Assembly (NCBI RefSeq): GCF_028294535.1 | Contig: NZ_JAQBIE010000005.1 | Location: 162,433-226,432, forward strand | Reading direction: 5' to 3' | DNA length: 64,000 nucleotides | DNA from: Paracoccus onchidii | GTDB lineage: Bacteria; Pseudomonadota; Alphaproteobacteria; Rhodobacterales; Rhodobacteraceae | Shown: positions 47,376 through 56,222 of the stretch, one piece after another | How positions within the stretch are numbered: the stretch's first letter is position 1 | How the letters are laid out: each line of letters starts with the position of its first letter | Made by a program: the position numbers and the translations under genes | The notes under the pieces: model-generated | Told to the model about the DNA's origin: nothing | Database searches by the model: none | The model's input: only the letters and a program-made list of their open reading frames with translations

Positions 47376-47968
47376 AGCGCGGCCCGCACCCGCGCGGCGA
47401 CCTGATCAACGGTGCCACTGGCATCGATCAGGCGCACCCTGTCGGGAAATTCGGTCGCCAGATGGCGGAATCCGTCGGCCAGACATTGCTGAAATCCCAA
47501 TCCCAGGCTTTCAAAACGGTCCTCGGTTCCACCACGCGCATTGCCGCGGGCAAGGGCGATTTCGGGATCGATGTCCAGAATGAAGGTGCGATCGGGGTCG
47601 GTTCCGATCATCAGGTCGTGCAACTGATCGACAATCATGCGCAGGTCGGCCCGTGCCGCACCCTGATAGATGCGTGTTGAATCAGCAAATCGGTCGGTGA
47701 TGACGGTCTTGCCCTGCGCCAATGCGGGGCGGATCGTGCGTTCGAGATGGTCACGCCGGGCGGCGGTAAACAACAGGCACTCGGTTTCCGGTGACCAGCG
47801 TTCGCCATCACCTTCGACCAACAGGCGACGAATTTCTTCTGCGCCGGTGCTGCCGCCCGGTTCGCGGGTGTGAATGACCTGTCGACCCTCATTGCCCAAT
47901 ATCTGCGCCAGCCGGCGCGATTGCACCGACTTGCCGCAGCCGTCAATTCCCTCGAAGCTGATGAACAT
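47372..47968 (-). CDS. tmk: Thymidylate kinase
   Basis: A 198-residue kinase converting dTMP to dTDP. The P-loop is SFEGIDGCGKSVQSRRLAQ (residues 3-21), the dTMP motif is VITDRFADSTRIYQGAAR near 90, and the LID is DPEIALARGNARGGTEDRFE near 135. The usual GKST Ser/Thr after the P-loop Lys is Ser-Val, still acceptable. The frame begins one base after the dac stop and overlaps holB by four bases. Confidence 0.95.
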   Translation of the reverse strand: MFISFEGIDGCGKSVQSRRLAQILGNEGRQVIHTREPGGSTGAEEIRRLLVEGDGERWSPETECLLFTAARRDHLERTIRPALAQGKTVITDRFADSTRIYQGAARADLRMIVDQLHDLMIGTDPDRTFILDIDPEIALARGNARGGTEDRFESLGLGFQQCLADGFRHLATEFPDRVRLIDASGTVDQVAARVRAAL

Positions 47969-49114
47969 TCAGAGGCCCACAGCCTCGATAGCCTTGTTTC
48001 CCAGCCGCATGACCGCGCCTTTCATGCGACCGGCGAACCCGGCTTCGGGGACGTCCTGCATTGCAATCAGGGGGGTGATCGCGTCCTTTGCGCCGGGAAC
48101 CGTTACCACCAGGTTCCCCAGGCGTTCGCCCTTGGAAATCGGTGCAGGGATTGGCGAGTCATAAACCGCCTCGACCTTGACTTCATCCTGCGCGCCGGCA
48201 GGAACTAGGACCTTCACACCGTTCTTGGTGGTAAGCCCGACCCGATTTTCGGTGCCCAGCCAGACAGGCGCTTCGACAACATTCTCACCGGCCGGCACCA
48301 ATGTCTGCATGGTGAACTGGCGAAACGCCCAGTTGACGATCCGTTCGGCCTCTTCGGCGCGCGCGGTCTCGCTTTGCAGGCCGGTGATGACAAAGATCAC
48401 GCGACGGTCATCCTGAACCGCCGACCCGACCAGCCCGAAACCGGCTTCCTGAGTGTGGCCCGTCTTCAGCCCATCGGCACCAATTCCCAGCTTGAGCAAC
48501 GGGTTGCGGTTATACCGGTTGGCCGGGGCGCGATTGTCGAAGGGAAATTCGGTCAGCGCAAAATTCTTGTAAAGCTCGGGGAAATCCTCGACCAGATGCT
48601 TGGCCAGCAGGCCAAGGTCATGGGCGCTCATGCGGTGGCGCGGATCCGGCCAGCCCGAGGCATTGGCAAAGGTCGAACTGGTCAGGCCCAGTTCCTTGCC
48701 CTTTTCCGTCATCTGGCGGGCGAAGGCATCTTCGGTGCCCGAAAGCCCCTCGGCGACCACCACGCAGGCATCGTTGCCCGACAGCACGATGATGCCCTTG
48801 ATCAATTCCTCGACCGTCGGACGATCCTGTTCGTTCAAGAACATGGTCGAGCCCTTCATCTGGCGTGCCTTGGTCGAAACCGGCAGGCGGGTGTCCATCT
48901 GGACGCGGCCTTCCTCCAGCGCTTCGAACAGCATGTAGACGGTCATCAGTTTCGACATCGAGGCCGGCGGGATCGAGTCATCTGCGTTCTTTTCCATCAG
49001 AGTCGTGCCCGTCGAGACGTCATAGACCCAGGCCGTTTGCGCATTGGTGTCAAATGCGTGGGCCGGTGCCACCAGAAGCAGCACGGCGATGAACCTCAAC
49101 AGAAATGCGCGCAT
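47969..49114 (-). CDS. dacC: D-alanyl-D-alanine carboxypeptidase (PBP5/6 family)
   Basis: A 381-residue periplasmic DD-carboxypeptidase that trims peptidoglycan pentapeptides. A signal peptide (FLLRFIAVLLLVAPAHAFDT) precedes the S11 domain. The catalytic SxxK is PPASMSKLMTVYMLFE (Ser near residue 53), SxN is VLSGNDACVVVAEG near 115, and KTG is DGLKTGHTQEAGFGLVG near 215. A beta-rich PBP5_C domain and a C-terminal amphipathic anchor (AGRMKGAVMRLGNKAIEAVGL) follow. It is the first gene of the dac-tmk-holB-tatD-MBL-AEC operon. Confidence 0.95.
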   Translation of the reverse strand: MRAFLLRFIAVLLLVAPAHAFDTNAQTAWVYDVSTGTTLMEKNADDSIPPASMSKLMTVYMLFEALEEGRVQMDTRLPVSTKARQMKGSTMFLNEQDRPTVEELIKGIIVLSGNDACVVVAEGLSGTEDAFARQMTEKGKELGLTSSTFANASGWPDPRHRMSAHDLGLLAKHLVEDFPELYKNFALTEFPFDNRAPANRYNRNPLLKLGIGADGLKTGHTQEAGFGLVGSAVQDDRRVIFVITGLQSETARAEEAERIVNWAFRQFTMQTLVPAGENVVEAPVWLGTENRVGLTTKNGVKVLVPAGAQDEVKVEAVYDSPIPAPISKGERLGNLVVTVPGAKDAITPLIAMQDVPEAGFAGRMKGAVMRLGNKAIEAVGL

Positions 49115-49233
49115 GGGATGTCCTTTGCCTGTTCGGAAACGATGGTTACAGGATCACATCATCTGCCGCAACGAGGCCCGTCCGAGTCACGCGGGAATTT
49201 GAACCAGAATTTCGAGCACGGCGCGGACGCGGC

Positions 49234-49908
49234 TTAGCCCATGCCCAGAGGATCGCTTTTGGTTCGGGCGCGGGCGGCATCCTGTTGTTCGCTGACCAGC
49301 GCAATGACCCCCCAGGTCACGCAATAAAGCGCGCCGGTGCCCAGAACCAGCCAGCCGGGCAGGGGGCCGATTGCGGCGCGGTCGAACAACTGGCCCGCAG
49401 ATTCCAGCGGGGTCGGGTGAACCACCAGCTTGCCTGCATAGGCAACGGTCTGGATGAGCAGGATCCAGAAATAGTTGCGGCGTATTCTGCGACCAATGGC
49501 AGTCCACATGCTGACATGATAGGCGGGGCGCAAATAGTCATCGGCCAACCGGTCCTGCCAGTGTTCTTCCAGATGCAGGTCACCTTCCTTCAGGATCGGG
49601 GCCATGAAATGCAGCTCAAGCCATCGGCAGCGTGCGCGCCAGACATTGAAATACCGGTAGCGGCGCGCCTCGAGCATCAGGAAAAAGATGATCAGTATTC
49701 CTACCAGAACCAAGGGTAATGGTGATGCCTGGGGCGAGGAATAGGTGATCGACAACGCAACCCCCAAGGTCACAACTGACCAATTGGTCGTCGTGTCCAA
49801 CCGCGTGCGCCAGATGGTCGAGCGATAGACCTCACCCCGGTACAGATGGGCAATCACCCCCATCTCTGCGGCGTCCAGCTTTTTGCGGGTTTTCGTGCTG
49901 CCGTCCAT
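49234..49908 (-). CDS. DUF2270 family integral membrane protein
   Basis: 224 residues matching the DUF2270 family as I recall it. It has an N-terminal cytosolic AEMGVIAHLYRGEVYRSTIWRTRLDTTTNW, two hydrophobic segments (about 45-80: LGVALSITY, LPLVLVGILIIFFLMLEARRYR), a conserved charged loop (WRARCRWLELHFMAPIL... WQDRLADDYLRPAYHVS), then two more hydrophobic segments (about 140-160 and 185-205). Its function is unknown. It appears monocistronic, between thymidine kinase and dac on the same strand. Confidence 0.85.
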   Translation of the reverse strand: MDGSTKTRKKLDAAEMGVIAHLYRGEVYRSTIWRTRLDTTTNWSVVTLGVALSITYSSPQASPLPLVLVGILIIFFLMLEARRYRYFNVWRARCRWLELHFMAPILKEGDLHLEEHWQDRLADDYLRPAYHVSMWTAIGRRIRRNYFWILLIQTVAYAGKLVVHPTPLESAGQLFDRAAIGPLPGWLVLGTGALYCVTWGVIALVSEQQDAARARTKSDPLGMG

Positions 49909-49975
49909 TTACGCACTCCCTGCCTTTCACAGTGGCAGTAATTGCCTGTATGGACAAGCCCTTGGGACGATCAGC

Positions 49976-50548
49976 TCATCCCGAGACAGCCTCGCGCCAG
50001 TGACGGCGACAAAGCGATACATAGGTTTCATTGCCGCCGACCTGAACCTGTGCGCCATCGGTATGGGCTTTGCCATGCTGGTCAAGGCGGATCACCATCG
50101 TGGCTTTCTTCCCGCAATGGCAGATCGTGCGCACCTCGCGCATTTCATCGGCGATGGCCAGCAGCGCGGCTGACCCCGGAAACAGTTCGCCCCGGAAATC
50201 GACGCGCAACCCATAGCACATCACCGGAAGGCCCAGATCGTCCACCGCCCGCGCCAGTTGCCAGACCTGGGCCGTGGTCAGGAACTGTGCTTCGTCCACG
50301 AAAACGCAGGCGCAACCGTCGCGATGTGTCCTGAGGCAGTCAAAGAGATCACTGTCCTTGTCAAAGGTCAGCGCGTCTTCGGCGATCCCGATCCGGCTGG
50401 CGATGCGTCCGGCCCCGGCACGCTTGTCGATGGCCGCCGTCAGCAGCAGCGTCCCCATCCCGCGTTCCCGATAGTTATAGGCGGCTTGCAGCAACAGGGT
50501 GCTTTTGCCGGCATTCATCGTCGAATAGTGGAAATAGAGCTTGGCCAT
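49976..50548 (-). CDS. tdk: Thymidine kinase
   Basis: A 190-residue type II thymidine kinase of the salvage pathway. The P-loop is [19 protein letters not shown] (residues 8-26), the DEAQF motif is [18 protein letters not shown] near 85, the lasso/zinc region begins [14 protein letters not shown] near 140 and ends LCRRHWRE with paired Cys/His. The start at 50548 has no strong ribosome site. It is divergent from the Bcr/CflA exporter. Confidence 0.95.
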   Translation of the reverse strand: MAKLYFHYSTMNAGKSTLLLQAAYNYRERGMGTLLLTAAIDKRAGAGRIASRIGIAEDALTFDKDSDLFDCLRTHRDGCACVFVDEAQFLTTAQVWQLARAVDDLGLPVMCYGLRVDFRGELFPGSAALLAIADEMREVRTICHCGKKATMVIRLDQHGKAHTDGAQVQVGGNETYVSLCRRHWREAVSG

Positions 50549-50708
50549 GGCGCATGCAATTAGCGTCACCTGACCAGCGCGGCAAGGCCATCGGACCCTG
50601 TTGCCCATCGCGCCGAAAAATGGCATTGTCACGAAAGGCGGCGGTTCGTGATCTTGACGCGTTTTCATGCGTCGCCATTTTCATATTCAAAATTCAGGTG
50701 TGTTTCCG

Positions 50709-51902
50709 ATGCGTGACCCGCTGTTTCGCATGGCCCTTGTTCTGGGGTTGCTTTCCGCCGTCGGTCCATTTGCGATCGACATGTATCTTCCTGCGATGCC
50801 GCAGGTCGCGCAGGATCTGGGCACGACCGAGGCCGGTGCCGCGCTGACATTGACCTCGTATTTCATCGCCTTCGGTCTTGCCCAGATGTTCTATGGGCCA
50901 ATGGCGGATGCGGTGGGGCGCAAGCCTCCCTTGGTTCTTGGGGTCGCGATCTTCGTGATTGCGACCTTTGCTGCCGCATTGTCACCCTCGATCGGCTGGC
51001 TTATCGCCGCGCGGGCGATACAGGGGCTGGGCGCGGCCACGTTGATGGTGGTACCCCGCGCGGTCATTCGCGACATGGCGACAGGGCCGGCAGCCGCGCG
51101 GATGATGGCGCTGATCATGATCGTGATTTCGGTTTCACCGATGCTGGCACCCTTGACGGGTTCGTTGATCATGGCCTGGGGGGATTGGCGTGACATCTTT
51201 ACGGTGTTGGCGGTCGCGGCGGTGATCAGCCTGGGCCTGATCCTGTTCGTTCTGCCCGAGACCATTGCCCGGGAAGATCGGCGCGGCATCGAGGCCGGGA
51301 TCATGGCCGCTGGTGCGCGTCGACTGCTGTCCGACCGCCGCTTCATGGGGCTGACCATGATCGGTGGCTTTGGCATGGCCAGCTTTTTCGTATTTCTGTC
51401 CTCGGCCAGCTTTGTCTATACCCAACAATACGGCCTGAGCCCGACAGGTTTTTCGGTCGCGTTTGCCATCAACGCCATCGGTTTCTTCACCGCATCGCAA
51501 TTTGCCGGTCGTCTTGCCGAGAAATTCGGAATGGAACGTGTCATATCGATTGCGATCACGGGGTTTGCGGTCATGGCGTTGATGTTGACTTCGATCGTCT
51601 GGTTGGGTGTCGATCAGCTGCCTGTCGTAATCGCGGGGCTGTTCATGGCCAATGCCTGTCTTGGCTTGGTCATTCCGACGGCGATGGTCATGTCGCTCGA
51701 TCCCCACCCCGACATTGCCGGGCTGGCCTCGTCTCTGGGGGGGACGATTCAGATGCTGACCGGGGGCGCGATGATTGCGGTCACGGGGCCATTCATGGAC
51801 AATACCGCGGCAAGCATGGTGCCTGCCATTGCGGCCTGCGCCATGCTTGCATGGCTTTCGGCGGCGTTGTCGCTGCCGCGTTTGCGGCTGAGATCCGCCT
51901 GA
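50709..51902 (+). CDS. Bcr/CflA-family multidrug efflux MFS transporter
   Basis: A 397-residue drug:proton antiporter with 12 predicted membrane helices. Family marks are VGPFAIDMYLPAMPQVAQDLG (helix 1 motif with conserved Asp), MADAVGRKPPLVLGVAIF (MFS motif A) near residue 65, and the DHA1 motif C-like MIVISVSPMLAPLTGSLIM near 140. It exports chloramphenicol-, bicyclomycin- or sulfonamide-like compounds in characterised members; its substrate here is unknown. ATG 50709 is chosen by homology; CAGGTG lies about 12 bases upstream. Confidence 0.9.
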   Translation: MRDPLFRMALVLGLLSAVGPFAIDMYLPAMPQVAQDLGTTEAGAALTLTSYFIAFGLAQMFYGPMADAVGRKPPLVLGVAIFVIATFAAALSPSIGWLIAARAIQGLGAATLMVVPRAVIRDMATGPAAARMMALIMIVISVSPMLAPLTGSLIMAWGDWRDIFTVLAVAAVISLGLILFVLPETIAREDRRGIEAGIMAAGARRLLSDRRFMGLTMIGGFGMASFFVFLSSASFVYTQQYGLSPTGFSVAFAINAIGFFTASQFAGRLAEKFGMERVISIAITGFAVMALMLTSIVWLGVDQLPVVIAGLFMANACLGLVIPTAMVMSLDPHPDIAGLASSLGGTIQMLTGGAMIAVTGPFMDNTAASMVPAIAACAMLAWLSAALSLPRLRLRSA

Positions 51903-51937
51903 AAAAAAACGGCCGCAGGGCAATGTCCTGCGGCCGT
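51902..51937 (-). terminator. Terminator of the DEAD-box helicase gene
   Basis: Perfect 11-bp stem ACGGCCGCAGG / CCTGCGGCCGT with a seven-base loop. The plus-strand A-run 51902-51909 provides the U-tract for the minus-strand helicase transcript, and the stem sits 14 bases past its stop. It abuts the stop of the convergent exporter gene and may stop that transcript too. Confidence 0.88.
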
Positions 51938-51950
51938 CGTAAGATCAAGG

Positions 51951-53345
51951 TCAGGAGACCGGATTCGAGCCTGCCTGCTGGCTTCTGGGCCTGCGCGACG
52001 GGCGGCGTGCAGGGCGTTTGTTGCCGCCGGCATCCATGGGCTTTCCACGGCCACGCCCCTTGCGCGCTGCGCTGGGTGCGGCTGCCGGCACCTCGCCGCC
52101 GATGACGGGGATTGGGGCCTTCATCGCACGTTCGATGGCGCGCAGCTCCGCGACCTCGGCCGGCGCGCAAAAAGCGACGGCACGACCTTCGCGTCCGGCG
52201 CGTGCGGTGCGACCGATGCGATGGACATAGTTTTCCGGCACATTCGGCAGGTCGTAATTATAGACATGGGCAACATCGGGAATGTCCAGTCCGCGGGCGG
52301 CGACATCGGTGGCCACCAGAACCTTGGTCTCGCCTGCACGGAACGCCTGCAGCGCGCGTTCACGTTGACCCTGACTCTTGTTGCCGTGGATCGCCGCGAC
52401 TGCAAAACCCCATTTGTCCAACAGCTTGGTCAGCTTTTCGCAGCCATGTTTGGTGCGGCCAAAGACCATGGCCAATTCGCCGGTATGCTTGGACATGTAT
52501 TCCGCCAACAGGCTGGCCTTGTCGCCCTGGGTGACGAAATGTACGCCCTGTTCGATTTTCTTCGCTGCCTGCCCCGGTGGGTTGACGGCGACCTTGACCG
52601 GGTCGGTCAGATAGGTCTCGGACAATTCGGACATCAGCTTTGGCATCGTGGCCGAAAACATCAGCGTCTGACGTTCGCGCGGCAGCATTTTCGCGATTTT
52701 GCGCAGGGTGTGGATAAAACCGATATCCAGCATCTGGTCGGCTTCGTCCAGAACCAGATAGTTTGTCGCTTCGAGGCTGATGGCGCGGCGTTCGATCAGG
52801 TCCATCAGGCGGCCTGGCGTCGCGATCAGAACGTCGACGCCGCGCGACAGGCGATCGGTCTGGACGTTGATCGACGCGCCACCCACCACACGAAAGCTGC
52901 GGATCGGGGTGCCTTCGGCATAGGCGTCGATATTGGTCGCAATCTGGGTCGCCAGTTCACGCGTGGGGGCCAATATCAAAGCCCGGCATGTCTTGGGATC
53001 GGGCTTCTTGCCGAACTTGATCAGCCGCGTCAGCATTGGCAGGCCGAAGGCGGCCGTCTTGCCGGTTCCGGTCTGCGCAAGGCCAAGAACATCGCGTCCG
53101 TCGACGATCGACGGGATACCCCGTTCCTGAATCGGCGTAGGTGCGTTCAGCCCCATGGCCGCGATATTGGCGTTGATCCGCGGATCAATCCCCATTTCGG
53201 CAAACGGCCCCGTGGGCAATGGATCGCGCGACACGGCCTTGCGGCCTTCGTTCGCGCGGAAATTACCGGGTTGATTGCGTTTGGTGGCGTTTTGTCCACG
53301 AGAAGGACGGCGGCGGAAATTCTTTTGTTCCATGAAGACTTTCAT
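51951..53345 (-). CDS. rhlE: DEAD-box ATP-dependent RNA helicase (RhlE-like)
   Basis: A 464-residue RNA helicase that unwinds structured RNA during ribosome assembly, decay or cold adaptation. A basic Arg/Lys N-tail (1-45) is followed by the Q motif (NAPTPIQERGIPSIVDG), Walker A (GLAQTGTGKTAAFG), motif Ia (LAPTRELATQI), DEAD (LVLDEADQMLDIGF), motif III (LMFSATMP), then motifs V-VI (VATDVAARGLDIP, HRIGRTARAGREG). The C-terminus is a basic low-complexity tail (ARKGRGRGKPMDAGGNKRPA). ATG 53345 has GAGGG seven bases upstream; a second ATG lies four codons in. The upstream region carries a structured inverted repeat. Confidence 0.93.
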   Translation of the reverse strand: MKVFMEQKNFRRRPSRGQNATKRNQPGNFRANEGRKAVSRDPLPTGPFAEMGIDPRINANIAAMGLNAPTPIQERGIPSIVDGRDVLGLAQTGTGKTAAFGLPMLTRLIKFGKKPDPKTCRALILAPTRELATQIATNIDAYAEGTPIRSFRVVGGASINVQTDRLSRGVDVLIATPGRLMDLIERRAISLEATNYLVLDEADQMLDIGFIHTLRKIAKMLPRERQTLMFSATMPKLMSELSETYLTDPVKVAVNPPGQAAKKIEQGVHFVTQGDKASLLAEYMSKHTGELAMVFGRTKHGCEKLTKLLDKWGFAVAAIHGNKSQGQRERALQAFRAGETKVLVATDVAARGLDIPDVAHVYNYDLPNVPENYVHRIGRTARAGREGRAVAFCAPAEVAELRAIERAMKAPIPVIGGEVPAAAPSAARKGRGRGKPMDAGGNKRPARRPSRRPRSQQAGSNPVS

Positions 53346-53714
53346 CCCGAATCCCTCGTACGGATGCGGGCACAGACCGCGCAGCACAGCGCGGCGAACA
53401 CAGGGATGCGGACCCGATACGAGGATGTCCGCAAGCCTCCCCGCGTGAATGGGAAACTGGATGGGTGGTCGTGCCTGCGAAAAGGCAAATCGCGGCTGCT
53501 CACGCGGCAACGGGCACAGAAGATGCGAAATGGGGAATCTTTGCACATATGTCAAGCCCTTCCTGTTGTCTGATCGCAAAACAGGCAGGACACGCATATG
53601 TGTTGCAAAGAAGCGGCTTGCCGTAATTCGTTTATCCGCGGCGGCAGATGAATCTCTGCAACCATCGGTTAATTACGCTAATGTGAACGCACCTGACCCG
53701 GTTGGAGCTTGATC
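53346..53714. other. Divergent intergenic region between helicase and outer-membrane protein genes
   Basis: 369 bases that must hold promoters for both divergent genes. The first 190 bases upstream of the helicase resemble a long untranslated leader. A two-part inverted repeat occupies 53539-53610. No convincing small coding frame was found; the open frames there lack ribosome sites. Confidence 0.5.
53539..53610. promoter_or_regulatory. 72-nt structured inverted repeat (candidate RNA leader element or operator)
   Basis: Outer arms CTTTGCACATATG (53539-53551) and CATATGTGTTGCAAAG (53595-53610) pair with a three-base bulge. Inside, CCTTCCTGTT (53558-53567) and AACAGGCAGG (53580-53589) pair in 9 of 10 positions around a 12-base loop. 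The internal loop is about six by five bases. The element lies 194 bases upstream of the helicase start and 104 bases upstream of the outer-membrane protein start, so it could be in either leader. Confidence 0.55.
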
Positions 53715-54476
53715 ATGAAACGGACATTGGCGGCGGCACTTTTGATGATGTCGACTTCGCAGGTCGCAGCGCAGGAAGCAGCGCAGGCCAATAACCCGCT
53801 GGCGAATACGAAATCGCTGAACTTCCAGAACCAGTATCTGGGCGATCTTTCGGGAACGGATCGTGATGCCAATCAGTTCTATCTTCGCTATGCGCAGCCG
53901 TTCAGCGCGATGGGCGGCGACTGGCTTGCCCGCTTTACCGCACCGATCACCACCGTCCCCGAGGCCGGCGGAGGCGACCATACCGGTTTCGGTGATTTGA
54001 ACTTTTTCGCGGCTTATCTGATCGATGTCGGCAATCCTGCAATCAGCTTTGGCGTCGGTCCGCAGATCACGATGCCTACGGCCGAGGATGACAGACTGGG
54101 TTCAGGGAAATGGTCTCTTGGCTTTGCCAATGTGCTGTTCAATGCGACCAGCCCGAAATTTCAATGGGGTTACCTGCTGACATGGCAGGCCAGCGTTGCC
54201 GGGGACGATGACCGCGAAGATGTCAATGTCGGTGCCTTTCAGCCGTTCGGGTTCTATCAGCTTGGCGATGGCTGGTATCTGCGTTCCGCCAGCGTCTGGA
54301 CCTACAACTTCGAGAATGACGAATATGGCGTCCCGCTCAGCCTGGGTGTCGGCAAGGTCATCAAGACGGACAAGGCCGTGGTCAACGTCTTTGTCGAACC
54401 TCAGAAATATGTCTGGACCAGCGATGAAGGCCAGCCCGACTGGGGCGTGTTCGCAGGCGTGAACTTCCAGTTCTGA
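53715..54476 (+). CDS. Outer-membrane beta-barrel-like protein (phenol MetA-deg/transporter-like family)
   Basis: 253 residues with a signal peptide (MKRTLAAALLMMSTSQVAAQ) and alternating beta-strand character to a terminal phenylalanine (VFAGVNFQF), as in outer-membrane barrels. Segments such as GDLSGTDRDANQFYLRYAQPF, ISFGVGPQITMPTAEDD and GWYLRSASVWTYNFEND fit the MetA-pathway phenol degradation-type barrel family (PF13557-like), whose role is unknown. GGAG lies seven bases before the ATG. An in-frame TTG two codons upstream is less likely. Confidence 0.78.
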   Translation: MKRTLAAALLMMSTSQVAAQEAAQANNPLANTKSLNFQNQYLGDLSGTDRDANQFYLRYAQPFSAMGGDWLARFTAPITTVPEAGGGDHTGFGDLNFFAAYLIDVGNPAISFGVGPQITMPTAEDDRLGSGKWSLGFANVLFNATSPKFQWGYLLTWQASVAGDDDREDVNVGAFQPFGFYQLGDGWYLRSASVWTYNFENDEYGVPLSLGVGKVIKTDKAVVNVFVEPQKYVWTSDEGQPDWGVFAGVNFQF

Positions 54477-54542
54477 ACGCAGACGAAGCTGAATCCCGGC
54501 GGGCGCTACATCGCGCCCAGAATTGTATCGCCCGTCCGAGAT

Positions 54543-54770
54543 CTATTTTCCCAGCACGATCCCGAGCACGACCATCATCAATCCGATTGTCGAGGCACCC
54601 AGTGCGGCCATGTTCACGGCCAGCACCTTGCGCATGCGAACGCGCAACTGTTCATCTTCCACTCCGGCGCGGCGCGCCCTGGCGACGGTGACGATGCACC
54701 ATATCAGTGCGGCTAGCCCGGCGATGGTCAGCGCGGCGCCGCCCCAGATCACCCAGTCGAAAACGCTCAT
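54543..54770 (-). CDS. Small two-helix membrane protein, 75 residues
   Basis: Two hydrophobic helices are evident: residues 6-28 (VIWGGAALTIAGLAALIWCIVTV) and 50-72 (LAVNMAALGASTIGLMMVVLGIV), joined by a charged loop (ARARRAGVEDEQLRVRMRK). I believe such proteins recur beside gapR in Rhodobacterales but their function is unknown. Longer in-frame upstream sequence runs antisense through gapR and is rejected. The ribosome site is weak. Confidence 0.65.
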   Translation of the reverse strand: MSVFDWVIWGGAALTIAGLAALIWCIVTVARARRAGVEDEQLRVRMRKVLAVNMAALGASTIGLMMVVLGIVLGK

Positions 54771-54899
54771 GTCGGCCCGTGTCTTTCTGTCATGTTCCTT
54801 GCCGTTCCGGCCTAGCCGCGATTGCGTAAATGAACAAGAGCGCCTAACAGTCTGGCCACAAAAGGCAGGCCCGAAAATCCAGGAAAGGACAAGAAGAAC

Positions 54900-55151
54900 A
54901 TGCCCGACGATCACAGCTATAACGTCGCCGCAGACGAGCTGCGCCAGTTCATCGAACAGTTCGAACAGCTCGAAGCCGAAAAGAAAGACATCGCCGAGCG
55001 TCAAAAGGAAGTGATGGCCGAGGCAAAGGCGCGTGGCTATGACACCAAAGTCATGAAGAAAATCGTTGCCCTGCGCAAACGGGACCGGGATGATATCGCC
55101 GAAGAAGAGGCGCTGCTGGATATGTACAAGGAAGCACTTGGCATGGCGTAA
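54900..55151 (+). CDS. gapR: GapR family DNA-binding protein (DUF2312)
   Basis: An 83-residue coiled-coil nucleoid protein. In Caulobacter GapR clamps over-twisted DNA ahead of replication and transcription forks and is needed for chromosome segregation. The sequence is archetypal: ADELRQFIEQFEQLEAEKKD (residues 11-30), KEVMAEAKARGYDTKVMKK and IVALRKRDRDDIAEEEALL. The ATG has AAGGA about 11 bases upstream. It is divergent from the small membrane protein gene. GapR is nearly restricted to alphaproteobacteria, so it helps place the organism. Confidence 0.95.
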   Translation: MPDDHSYNVAADELRQFIEQFEQLEAEKKDIAERQKEVMAEAKARGYDTKVMKKIVALRKRDRDDIAEEEALLDMYKEALGMA

Positions 55152-55385
55152 GCCGCAGCAGATGCCGGCGCGCAAGCCCTTGCTCCTATGAACTGGCAAG
55201 GGAAGGGGCGATCACCTCGTCCCTTCCTTCGGCCTTGGCGAACGCCTCGTTTCATGAATGTCGAATGGATGCCCGGCAAGGCGGCTGTGGCTGGCACCGC
55301 CTGACGGGTCTTCGCAGAGGCTTCTTGCGGCTACAGGGCCGGAAAATTCCCGCCCCGGCCTGTTGGTCCTGTTTCGCCCGTCCGC

Positions 55386-56222
55386 CTAGGCTTTGCGGGG
55401 TCTCATGCTTTGCAGGACGCGGCGCGTCGCTTCGACAACAGGATCATGCGTTTCCGACAGGATTGCGACCCGATCAAATCGGGAAGGGTCGCGTTCCACA
55501 GCCTCGCGCAAAGCCGTCCCGAATGCCATGCGCAGTTCGGTGCCGATATTGAACTTGCAAATCTTCGAGCCTTTGGAAAGGCGCTGCCGTTGCTGGGTCG
55601 GAACGCCTGAACCACCGTGAATCACCAAGGGAATATTCGTCACGGCCTCGATTGCGCGAATGCGATCTTCGTCAAGCCCGGCACCTGCCTCTTGTTGCAG
55701 ATGTGTATTTCCCACCGAAATCGCCATCGCATCGATTCCGGTTTCCCGGGCGAACTTTTCGGCCTCGGCAGGGTCTGTCCCCGCTGAATCTTCGCCTCCG
55801 GAATAGCCTACAAACCCGATTTCGCCCTCGCAGGACATACCAGCCGCATGGGCCATTTCAGCGATGGCGGCGGTTTCATCGATGTTTTGCCGCAGTGGTT
55901 TGCGAGATCCGTCAAACATTACCGAAGAAAACCCGCAATCCAGCGCGATGCGGCAGTCCTCGGCCGTATAGCCATGGTCGAGATGGGCGACGACCGGCAC
56001 GCTGGCGTTGTCGGCCAGATAGGTGAACATCCGGCCCAGAACCGGCAGGGGCGTATGCGCCCGGCAGCCCGGCCCGGCCTGAAGAATGACGGGGCAGTTT
56101 TCGGCCTCGGCGGCGGCGACAAAGGCGCGCATGTCCTCCCAGCCAAGGGTCACCAGACCCGCAACCGCGTAGCCGCCCTTCAGTGCCGGCTGCAAGACTT
56201 CGGAAAGCGTGGCAAGGGTCAT
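55386..56222 (-). CDS. iolJ: Class II aldolase, probable 5-dehydro-2-deoxyphosphogluconate aldolase
   Basis: 278 residues of the class II fructose-bisphosphate aldolase family. Motifs are VPVVAHLDHGYTAEDC (catalytic Asp and zinc His, near residue 82), GFSSVMFDGSRKPL, EGEIGFVGYSGGEDSAG, AISVGNTHL (zinc His) and LVIHGGSGVPTQQ (zinc His). Its place as last gene of iolD-iolC-iolB, overlapping iolB by four bases, indicates the IolJ role: cleaving 2-deoxy-5-keto-gluconate-6-phosphate to DHAP and malonate semialdehyde. Fructose- or tagatose-bisphosphate activity is the alternative. Confidence 0.85.
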   Translation of the reverse strand: MTLATLSEVLQPALKGGYAVAGLVTLGWEDMRAFVAAAEAENCPVILQAGPGCRAHTPLPVLGRMFTYLADNASVPVVAHLDHGYTAEDCRIALDCGFSSVMFDGSRKPLRQNIDETAAIAEMAHAAGMSCEGEIGFVGYSGGEDSAGTDPAEAEKFARETGIDAMAISVGNTHLQQEAGAGLDEDRIRAIEAVTNIPLVIHGGSGVPTQQRQRLSKGSKICKFNIGTELRMAFGTALREAVERDPSRFDRVAILSETHDPVVEATRRVLQSMRPRKA

